Translations under genes and position numbers: made by a program | Shown: one piece after another, positions 1 through 4,799 of the stretch | How positions within the stretch are numbered: position 1 is the first letter of the stretch | Layout of the letters: every line of letters begins with the position of its first letter | Source of the DNA: Candidatus Bathyarchaeota archaeon | Lineage (GTDB): Archaea > Thermoproteota > CALKCG01 > B24 > JAGTQN01 | NCBI GenBank assembly: GCA_018396395.1 | Contig: JAGTQN010000079.1 | Coordinates: 1-7,674, forward strand | Length of the DNA stretch: 7,674 bases | Direction: 5' to 3' | Notes under the pieces: generated by a model | Told to the model about the DNA's origin: nothing | Seen by the model: only the letters and a program-made list of their open reading frames with translations | Databases searched by the model: none

Positions 1-26
1 TGCATATGCGAATGATCTTCGAATTC

Positions 27-75
27 TTTCTTTTTTTATTTTTATTTTTATTTTTTTTTCTTTTCATTTTCTTTA
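27..75 (+). terminator. T-rich tract, possible terminator of an upstream gene
   Basis: An almost pure T tract, interrupted by single A and C bases, with three ATTTTT units from about 38 to 55. T-rich runs without a stable hairpin are the usual form of archaeal intrinsic terminators, so this may end a plus-strand transcript that enters from outside the window. No coding sequence upstream of it can be judged from 26 bases. It could also be plain low-complexity sequence. Confidence 0.4.
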
Positions 76-210
76 CCCATAGTTATGGTCTACATGGGTT
101 CATGGCTTTCTAAATCCGCCCATAGCTCTAAACTCAAGCTCCAAAGTTATCGCTATAGTTCTAGAAATTCCTTTCTCGATGGAAACCTTCTCGATTCTTG
201 ATGACGATAG

Positions 211-219
211 ACTTAATAG
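211..219 (+). promoter_or_regulatory. Weak TATA-like element for the surface-protein gene
   Basis: ACTTAATAG lies about 50 bases before the ATG at 268. If used, transcription would begin near 240, inside the palindrome at 233-256, leaving a leader of about 28 bases that carries the GGTGAT site. The match to the archaeal TATA consensus is modest and no clear BRE precedes it. Confidence 0.3.
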
Positions 220-232
220 GGAGTTGCCTCGT

Positions 233-256
233 ATCGAAGCCATTAATGGCTTTGAT
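233..256. promoter_or_regulatory. Palindrome just before the surface-protein start, possible operator
   Basis: The inner 16 bases (237-252, AAGCCATTAATGGCTT) are a perfect palindrome. Beyond one G/T mismatch (236 and 253), pairing resumes for three more bases on each side, giving a 24-base inverted repeat. It ends two bases before the GGTGAT ribosome binding site (258-263) and would lie at or just after the predicted transcription start. That position suits a dimeric repressor site or a leader hairpin that restricts ribosome access. Function is inferred from symmetry and position. Confidence 0.4.
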
Positions 257-257
257 C

Positions 258-263
258 GGTGAT
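258..263 (+). promoter_or_regulatory. Shine-Dalgarno site GGTGAT that fixes the start at 268
   Basis: GGTGAT matches the core of the archaeal anti-Shine-Dalgarno complement and sits four bases before ATG 268. A GTG at 259 is in frame but lies inside this site, so it is unlikely to be the start. The dehydrogenase gene near the end of the window uses the same motif with the same four-base gap. Confidence 0.7.
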
Positions 264-267
264 TCTT

Positions 268-1839
268 ATGGGTTATAGACTTACAAGATCTTTGGGATTG
301 ATGGTAATAATCCTTGCCTTAATAATTGGTAGCCCATCGATTCCCGTATCTGCTAGCCCTTGGCAATTGGTCTATAGTAGCGCCCATCAGACCGATAGAA
401 GCATATCCATCGTCGTCGGAGTCCACAGCGATACGGTAGAAAACGTTACTATCACAGAGTGGATAACCTACTTCCTGAAGGGAACTGTGAGTATACAAAA
501 GGAAGAAGTGAGGCTGGAAACAGTAACGATACTAACGGATGAGGTTACAGTAGTTGAGAGGAAGATTATAAGCGTCGAACGAACGATCGTTAAGGCAACG
601 CCAAGCCTTCAAAAGACCCTTAAGCGTACTGTGACCCATACCCTGGGCCCCTGCGTACCCTTTGCCATGGGAACGGGATGGTGGTTTGGTAAGGATATAC
701 CCCTAGGTGCCGAAATCTTGGCATATGGTTATACGATAGCATCGAAGGTCGTCAGTGGGACTCCACCCATCCTTACGGGTGTTTTTCCGGGCATCAAAGA
801 ACGCTTTGAAGTACCTATCTTCAACCCCTTCCTCGAAACGATAACCGTTAGGCTGAATGTTACTGGGCCCTCTGATTGGGATTATGGTATGGAGGGCCTT
901 TTAGCCAACCGCACTGCCGAAGCCATCTTTACCATACCCGCTAACACGGCCATCATCGATTACTTGGCGATTACCCCACCAAATACCTTAGCCGAGGGGA
1001 CTAGGGAAACGGTTAAGATTAAAGCCATAAACGAAGTTACAGGTGCCACAATCCTCGAACGCACCTTCCTCCTTGCTTATGATACGCAACCACCCAGCAT
1101 TATCGCCTCTTCCATAAGCCTCGATCCATTCATGACGACCCAACTGATAACGGCTTCCATCTCAGCCTTAGATTCCTCTGTAGGCCTAGATTTCTTCGGA
1201 GCTGAGCTTCACTATTCCACTGACAACGGCACAACTTGGAGTACGAAACGAATGGATTGGGTCTCTGGAAACCTTACTGGCGTAACGGATTTCACGACTA
1301 CGATAGGACCATTTCTATTCGAAACTAGGCTTCTCTACTACTTTACCATCATGGATTCGTTAGGAAATACAAACTCAACGGATGTAGGAGAGCTTGAGCT
1401 TCCTCCAGATCCCCTTATAGCCGAGAATCAGAGGCTTAGGGAAGAGCTGGATGCCCTGAACGCCAGTTATCGACGGCTTCAAAGCGATTATGAGGATCTC
1501 CAAGCCCAAGTAGTTTCCTTGCTAGCGAATATCTCATCCCTTACCGATCTCATAGCATCCCAGAATCAGACAATAGCCTCGCTGAACGAAAGCCTCGAAG
1601 CTTCGAGGGAAATGATTGAAACTTTGGAAGGCGAGGTTTCAGACCTTACGGCAACCGTTCTAGCCCAGAATCAGACAATAGCCTCCCAGAAGGCCCAGAT
1701 TTCTCAGCTACAAGGACAAGTCTCTTCGCTACAAGGCGAGCTGAACACAACTAGAAGCCTCATGTACGGGCTGGCGGCTACGACCTTTATCTTTCTCGTA
1801 ACTACGGTCTACTTTGCCATGCGAAGGCCCAAGGCATGA
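268..1839 (+). CDS. Secreted membrane-anchored surface protein with beta-sandwich domains and coiled-coil stalk
   Basis: A 523-residue protein, likely exposed on the cell surface; its partner or ligand is unknown. Residues 1-29 form a signal peptide: R4 and R7, a hydrophobic core LGLMVIILALIIG, and a VSA cleavage site. Residues about 30-178 are an unrecognised domain rich in beta-type sequence (Val/Thr/Ile). Residues about 180-271 resemble the NEW3/CARDB-like Ig fold (FEVPIFNPF, then TVRLNVTGPSDW). Residues about 273-378 look like another Ig/FN3-type domain (ELHYSTDNGTTW, then YYFTIMDSLGNTNST). Residues 385-495 are a continuous coiled coil, followed by a membrane segment at about 497-518 and a basic tail RRPKA. 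This gives an outside-facing protein anchored at its C-terminus. Twelve N-glycosylation sequons occur, six of them in the coiled coil. The start at ATG 268 is chosen from the GGTGAT site. It appears to be a single-gene unit. No enzymatic motif is visible; a role in adhesion or the cell envelope is inferred from architecture. Confidence 0.85.
   Translation: MGYRLTRSLGLMVIILALIIGSPSIPVSASPWQLVYSSAHQTDRSISIVVGVHSDTVENVTITEWITYFLKGTVSIQKEEVRLETVTILTDEVTVVERKIISVERTIVKATPSLQKTLKRTVTHTLGPCVPFAMGTGWWFGKDIPLGAEILAYGYTIASKVVSGTPPILTGVFPGIKERFEVPIFNPFLETITVRLNVTGPSDWDYGMEGLLANRTAEAIFTIPANTAIIDYLAITPPNTLAEGTRETVKIKAINEVTGATILERTFLLAYDTQPPSIIASSISLDPFMTTQLITASISALDSSVGLDFFGAELHYSTDNGTTWSTKRMDWVSGNLTGVTDFTTTIGPFLFETRLLYYFTIMDSLGNTNSTDVGELELPPDPLIAENQRLREELDALNASYRRLQSDYEDLQAQVVSLLANISSLTDLIASQNQTIASLNESLEASREMIETLEGEVSDLTATVLAQNQTIASQKAQISQLQGQVSSLQGELNTTRSLMYGLAATTFIFLVTTVYFAMRRPKA
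1559..1685 (+). repeat. 22-base direct repeat within the coiled-coil stalk, 105-base period
   Basis: The same 22 bases, CC followed by CAGAATCAGACAATAGCCTC, occur at 1559-1580 and 1664-1685. The spacing of 105 bases is 35 codons, exactly five heptads, so both copies of the peptide QNQTIAS keep the same heptad register. Identity at the DNA level suggests recent internal duplication or gene conversion within the stalk, although the sequence between the copies is not repeated. Confidence 0.8.
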
Positions 1840-1840
1840 C

Positions 1841-1861
1841 TTAACTTTAATTTACTTTTTA
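1841..1861 (+). terminator. T-rich terminator after the surface-protein gene
   Basis: TTAACTTTAATTTACTTTTT begins immediately after the TGA stop. There is no stable hairpin, as is common in archaeal intrinsic termination. The call rests on composition and position only. Confidence 0.4.
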
Positions 1862-2211
1862 TAGAATCGAATCCTAAGGAGCTGGGGAAAGGCATAGGAA
1901 GCTAACATTTTCCGCTAAAGATAGGATAATTTTTTATGCTCGTCTCAACCTTACATCCATAGAAGGCTCTACAAGCCAAAGAAAACAAAACCCTCAAAAC
2001 CATCTAAAAATAAAAAATTTCGCAAAATAATTAATGCATGCACTTATCTAGTAGTATAGATGCCAAAAGACTCGATCAAAAAATCTTTATGTTTCATTAT
2101 CCCTCAAAACAAAATACAACGGTTTTTGTGCAGCCATGAAAATTATCTGATGCAAAAATACCTTCAATCCTTGGTCTCCCTTCTGCCCCATTCAACTCAT
2201 TGATCTGGAGG

Positions 2212-2319
2212 CTAACTTTTCCTCTCCCTTTCGTACTTCTCTTTTAGACTTCTGTACATAGCTTTGCCCAGCTTGCCAGTCCTGTAGAGCTTGGTAAAAG
2301 TTATGGCTCCGAAAAATTC
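2212..2319 (-). pseudogene. Orphan coding-like fragment, possible C-terminal end of a lost gene
   Basis: Read on the minus strand, this stretch is open for 35 codons and ends in TAG. The peptide includes FGAITFTKLYRTGKLGK followed by AMYRSLKEKYERERKS, a charged, helical composition typical of real protein C-termini and unlike the surrounding AT-rich spacer. The frame is closed by TGA at 2320-2322. Its only internal ATG would leave 15 codons, and no ribosome binding site was seen. I do not recognise the family. The simplest reading is the tail of a gene whose 5' part was lost, possibly when the EncFtn unit arrived or rearranged beside it. Chance is also possible. Confidence 0.3.
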
Positions 2320-2356
2320 TCAGTTAAGAGTAAAGAAGATTTGGAACGGGGATGAT

Positions 2357-2370
2357 GAAAAGTTTAAATA
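2357..2370 (+). promoter_or_regulatory. Strong archaeal BRE/TATA promoter of the EncFtn gene
   Basis: GAAAAG (BRE, 2357-2362) runs directly into TTTAAATA (TATA, 2363-2370), a near-consensus archaeal promoter. Transcription is expected about 25 bases after the box centre, near 2391-2395. That leaves only about five to nine leader bases before ATG 2400, and no Shine-Dalgarno motif is present, so the mRNA is predicted to be leaderless or nearly so. Confidence 0.75.
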
Positions 2371-2399
2371 CTGAAAAATGAAATTATAATCGATCTAAA

Positions 2400-2681
2400 A
2401 TGCTTTCCCAAATTCCTTCAAAAATTGAAAAACTTTCTAAGGAAAAACTTGATATTGAACTTTTAAGGGTTGGTATGATAGCAGAATTGGATGCCATAAG
2501 CCTCTATGAGCAACTAGCCGCCTCAACAGACAATAACGATCTAAAGAGGGTCTTCTTAGATATAGCTAAAGAGGAGAAAACTCATTTCGGAGAATTTCAA
2601 GCTTTACTTCTCAAAATAGATAGGGAGCAAGTTGAAGAAATAGAGAAAGGAAGGCATGAAGTCGAAGAACTTATAACTTAA
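2400..2681 (+). CDS. Stand-alone EncFtn-type (encapsulated ferritin-like) protein
   Basis: A 93-residue, two-helix protein of the encapsulated-ferritin family, which oxidises Fe(II) at a site formed between two subunits and works with encapsulin nanocompartments in iron storage. Helix 1 holds AELDAISLYEQLA (28-40) and helix 2 holds EEKTHFGEFQALL (58-70). The metal ligands are predicted to be E29, E59 and H62; the 30- and 3-residue spacings equal those of E32, E62 and H65 in Rhodospirillum rubrum EncFtn as I remember it. The whole sequence closely resembles the N-terminal segment that Pyrococcus furiosus fuses to its encapsulin shell protein. Here it ends at about that junction (EVEELIT) with no shell domain, no obvious cargo-loading tail, and no encapsulin gene nearby. 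It sits alone between non-coding stretches, convergent with the minus-strand transporter unit. Classification as a general rubrerythrin-like protein is the alternative; the short length argues against it. Confidence 0.85.
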   Translation: MLSQIPSKIEKLSKEKLDIELLRVGMIAELDAISLYEQLAASTDNNDLKRVFLDIAKEEKTHFGEFQALLLKIDREQVEEIEKGRHEVEELIT

Positions 2682-2689
2682 ACTTTATC

Positions 2690-2717
2690 ACAATACAATA
2701 TAATACAATACAATATA
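2690..2717. repeat. Short tandem AT-rich repeat after EncFtn
   Basis: Two copies of ACAATACAATATA (2690-2702 and 2705-2717) with a 15-base period, each containing smaller ACAAT units. It lies in the 3' untranslated part of the EncFtn unit, directly before the T-run terminator. Slippage-generated low-complexity sequence is the likely origin. Confidence 0.7.
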
Positions 2718-2730
2718 GGCTTTGAACTTT

Positions 2731-2740
2731 GCTTTTTTTA
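2731..2740 (+). terminator. T-run terminator of the EncFtn gene
   Basis: Seven consecutive T bases (2733-2739) about 50 bases after the EncFtn stop, followed by further T-rich sequence. This fits an archaeal intrinsic terminator for the plus-strand transcript, which faces the minus-strand unit coming from the right. Confidence 0.5.
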
Positions 2741-2858
2741 ATATCTTCTTAAATCACTTTTGTCGCCATATCTTTAGAAATGCAGTATATGAAAATTGAG
2801 GGTATTCATGACTATAACCTAAGCATCCTTAGATTTCTTTACAATTATGGCCGTGCCC

Positions 2859-3011
2859 TTACTGGCGATTATTCGCCTTCAAGATACGCGCTTCCTTAAG
2901 GCGTACATTCTGAAAAGCATCCATCAATAATTCCTTAAATCCTTCCCTCAGATTCGCTAACCTCCTTTTTAGCTCTCGAGGAAGGTCCTGGGTTAAAACT
3001 TCGCAAAGCAC
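2859..3011 (-). CDS. Small hypothetical protein directly downstream of the MFS gene
   Basis: A 50-codon ORF that starts with GTG two bases after the TAG stop of the transporter, so it would be translated by coupling. No strong separate ribosome binding site is visible. The predicted product is mostly charged amphipathic helix: PRELKRRLANLREGFKELLM (11-30), then DAFQNVRLKEARILKANNRQ (31-50). The regular spacing of Leu, Arg, Glu and Lys looks like protein-coding sequence rather than chance, and the flanking downstream bases lose this character. I do not recognise a family. A short helical partner or regulator of the transporter is possible, but there is no direct evidence for function. A degraded C-terminal fragment is the alternative. 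Confidence 0.45.
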   Translation of the reverse strand: MLCEVLTQDLPRELKRRLANLREGFKELLMDAFQNVRLKEARILKANNRQ

Positions 3012-3013
3012 TT

Positions 3014-4210
3014 CTAAGGCTTATGGAGTCTGCCTTTTGGAATTCCCAAAGCCATTAAAGCCAAGATGATGGTAGCGAAGGCTCCCATGAAGAAGGTCTT
3101 ATCATAGCCCAAGATGCTCCAAAGGATGCCTCCAACGATAGGAAACGTTACCGCCGCTAAGTGGTTAACGGTCTGTCCCATGGCGAGACTTGGAATTAGA
3201 TCTTCCAAAGGGGCTGAATCGTTGATGTAAGTGACAAGGGCTATGGAGTTAAAAATGAATAGAAAGGAATCGATTATGTAGAGGATATAGAGGATTGTGA
3301 TATCGGGAACCAAGGCGTATCCTAGAAAAATTGGTATGGCCCCTCCATAGCTTATTAGAAGGCTAGACCGCTCACCTATTCTATCCACTAGGCGTCCTAT
3401 ATGGGATGCTGCCATGAAACCGACTATGTTATTGAAAAGCATGAGAAGGGCTATGTGGCCTACTGGAGCCCCGAAGGCCTGCACCATGGCAAGGACGGCA
3501 AAGGTTGTGAAGATCTGTCTTCGGCATCCATCGAGGAGGGACAAGCCATAGTAAAGCCAATATTTCCTGCGGATGATAAGGCGAGGTTTCTCTATGCGTT
3601 GGGACTTCCCAGGAACCATGAAAGTTGCTAGGCTACCGAGAAGGGCCATGGAGGCAGCGACTAAGAAAAGGCTTCTGAAGGACATAGATAGCCAAGTTGA
3701 GGCTAAAAAGACCATGGACATCGATGCCGTGGCTGCCGCGAAGCCCACAGAGTTCATCTGGCCTAGTCTCTTTCCCTCGGAGGAGGGCTCCGATAGTTCA
3801 AGGATCATGGAAGACCTAAGGGGCATCCAGCAATGTAAGCCAAGACTCCAAAGGAAAGAGAAGGCGATAAGATCCGGAAGTCCTCGAACAAAGTAATAGG
3901 CTCCAAAGCCCAAGGAGACGAGGATCAGGGAAGCCCCGGCGAGGAAGGGCTCAGCTAGGCGGAGGAGGGCTCCGAGGATGAAGGCTGTTAAAAGTCCTGG
4001 AATTTCCCTGATGGATTCCAAAACCCCCAGTTGATGTGCCTCTATGCCTATGTCTTCTACCAGAAAGTTCGTATATATGGTGCCTTGGATTCCAGTGGCA
4101 AAACTAAGGCCGAAGATCCCTAATCCTAGGTTTAGTAGGGCCCTTAGTCTCTCCTTATCTGATTGGCTACGTTCCTTCCTATCGTATGTCTCAGTTTTCG
4201 AATATCTCAA
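3014..4210 (-). CDS. Major facilitator superfamily (MFS) transporter
   Basis: A 398-residue membrane protein with about twelve hydrophobic segments in two six-helix halves, the usual size for the family. It should move a small solute across the cytoplasmic membrane, probably by proton or solute coupling; the substrate cannot be told from sequence. The clearest signature is GRLVDRIGER (272-281), the family loop motif between helices 8 and 9; the matching loop in the first half (GALLRL, 80-85) is degenerate. A basic loop GKSQRIEKPRLIIRRKY (201-217) separates the halves. The N-terminus is hydrophilic for about 25 residues. The start is TTG at 4210: no ATG or GTG precedes the first membrane helix, and the TATA box at 4240-4247 predicts transcription from about 4216-4218, leaving a leader of only a few bases. 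A small ORF follows two bases after its stop. A sugar or metabolite exporter or importer are both possible. Confidence 0.85.
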   Translation of the reverse strand: MRYSKTETYDRKERSQSDKERLRALLNLGLGIFGLSFATGIQGTIYTNFLVEDIGIEAHQLGVLESIREIPGLLTAFILGALLRLAEPFLAGASLILVSLGFGAYYFVRGLPDLIAFSFLWSLGLHCWMPLRSSMILELSEPSSEGKRLGQMNSVGFAAATASMSMVFLASTWLSMSFRSLFLVAASMALLGSLATFMVPGKSQRIEKPRLIIRRKYWLYYGLSLLDGCRRQIFTTFAVLAMVQAFGAPVGHIALLMLFNNIVGFMAASHIGRLVDRIGERSSLLISYGGAIPIFLGYALVPDITILYILYIIDSFLFIFNSIALVTYINDSAPLEDLIPSLAMGQTVNHLAAVTFPIVGGILWSILGYDKTFFMGAFATIILALMALGIPKGRLHKP

Positions 4211-4238
4211 GGGCCTCTTAGGTTTCGCGGACCATCCT

Positions 4239-4248
4239 ATATATAAAT
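4239..4248 (-). promoter_or_regulatory. TATA box of the MFS gene
   Basis: On the minus strand this reads ATTTATATAT, a good archaeal TATA box. The predicted transcription start, about 25 bases on, lies near 4216-4218, only about six to eight bases before the TTG start at 4210. The upstream BRE is weak. The spacing supports the TTG as the genuine start. Confidence 0.6.
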
Positions 4249-4284
4249 ACTAAGTAGCCTCATGGACCGATTGGTGGCATGGAG

Positions 4285-4331
4285 TCCTAGGATAGCATTC
4301 TGAGCCTACCCCAGGCTCTATGCTTATAGGA
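4285..4331. repeat. Imperfect inverted repeat / hairpin upstream of the MFS gene
   Basis: The core is a perfect six-base stem GAGCCT (4302-4307) and AGGCTC (4313-4318) with a five-base ACCCC loop. After a small internal loop, GCAT (4295-4298) pairs with ATGC (4320-4323), and farther out TCCTA (4285-4289) pairs with TAGGA (4327-4331). It lies between the MFS promoter and the transposase remnant. It could be a structured end of a decayed mobile element or a small structured RNA; nothing decides between these. Confidence 0.45.
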
Positions 4332-4413
4332 TACGAGCCACTTAATGTTTTCTTATATTATAGGCTATCATTGCTATTCCTTGACTCGCTAGAGAATGAG
4401 CGGTGCTGTAACC

Positions 4414-4597
4414 TTAAGCCTTCCCCACCGCCTCCTCCACGAGGCTTAGCATGGAAAGGGGCTCCGGTCCTAAGGATCCGCATGGAGCCTTTCTCAAAGC
4501 CATATGATACCTTACGTTATAGTAGCGAATGAGCAAAGGCAATGTTGCTCTTAGATTCTTCATAGAAGCCCTTTTGCAAGAGCATAAACCGAAAGAG
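4414..4597 (-). pseudogene. Probable remnant of an insertion-sequence transposase (integrase-core C-terminus)
   Basis: Read on the minus strand, IRYYNVRYHMALRKAP (about 4530-4483) resembles the conserved YN-x-R-x-H-x-AL-x-P stretch at the end of the DDE integrase core in IS481/IS3-like transposases. The preceding coding-like peptide, FMLLQKGFYEESKSNIAFA (about 4588-4532), lies in a neighbouring frame that stops at 4517-4519, so one frameshift near 4520-4530 joins the two. Nothing recognisable of the catalytic core remains upstream, and the sequence beyond 4600 is low-complexity purine. This fits the eroded tail of a mobile element. The peptide ends with the stop at 4414-4416. The match is by eye to a short motif, so the call is tentative. 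Confidence 0.35.
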
Positions 4598-4749
4598 CTT
4601 GGAGGATAGAGAGTTGGACTAGAAAGAGGCGGCAAAAAAGATAGAGGTAGAATAGAATAAATAGGATAGGATAGACCATATACTCCAGAGTTATCTACAT
4701 ATATAGCGAAACACTTGGAAAGAGAATAGAGTCTTAAAGAATCTAAAAG

Positions 4750-4763
4750 GTAAAAGCTTAACA
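4750..4763 (+). promoter_or_regulatory. Probable promoter of the DUF362 gene
   Basis: GTAAAA followed by GCTTAACA resembles an archaeal BRE plus TATA box. Transcription would begin near 4783-4786, leaving a leader of about 15 bases made of the purine run GGAAGGAAGGGGAAGGA before the TTG start at 4800. A second TATA-like string, CATATATA at about 4699-4706, is an alternative that would give a longer leader. Confidence 0.4.
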
Positions 4764-4799
4764 GTCCTTAGGAACTAAAAAGGAAGGAAGGGGAAGGAT

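Larger units (their letters stand above)
1840..2399. other. Intergenic region, mostly non-coding, between surface protein and EncFtn
   Basis: About 560 AT-rich bases without a supported intact gene. Besides the terminator at its left edge and the EncFtn promoter at its right edge, it contains: a promoter-like string on the plus strand (AAAAAAT at 2078-2084 followed by CTTTATGT at 2085-2092) with no ORF after it; a ten-base direct repeat CCCTCAAAAC at 1991-2000 and 2101-2110; an eight-base palindrome TGCATGCA at 2035-2042; and a coding-like minus-strand fragment at 2212-2319, listed separately. No tRNA, rRNA or CRISPR signature was seen. Confidence 0.6.
2682..2858. other. Convergent intergenic region
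   Basis: Separates the EncFtn unit from the minus-strand transporter unit. It contains the tandem AT repeat, the T-run terminator, and a weak five-base-pair hairpin CTAAG-CATC-CTTAG (2819-2832) about 27 bases past the stop of the small minus-strand ORF, which might help end that transcript. No gene was seen. Confidence 0.5.
4211..4799. other. Intergenic region between the divergent MFS and DUF362 genes
   Basis: About 590 bases without an intact gene. From left to right it holds the MFS TATA box, an imperfect hairpin, a probable transposase remnant, a purine-rich low-complexity stretch on the plus strand (about 4620-4675, with repeated ATAGG units), and promoter-like elements before the DUF362 gene. 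Short open frames here are proline- or leucine-rich and do not look like genes. Confidence 0.6.

Noticed and set aside
100..243. 47-codon minus-strand ORF starting inside the palindrome, divergent from the surface-protein gene
   Set aside because: The peptide has a partly protein-like second half (RIEKVSIEKGISRTIAITLE), but there is no ribosome binding site or convincing promoter, and the serine-rich first half is weak. Not enough to support a gene.
259..267. GTG at 259 as the start of the surface protein
   Set aside because: The GTG lies inside the GGTGAT Shine-Dalgarno site that is ideally placed for ATG 268.
3401..3896. Plus-strand open frames across the MFS gene
   Set aside because: They lie antisense to a clear membrane transporter and their translations have no recognisable features.
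4320..4532. 70-codon plus-strand frame in the MFS-DUF362 gap
   Set aside because: It contains a proline run produced by a C-rich stretch, has no ribosome binding site, and overlaps the better-supported minus-strand transposase remnant.
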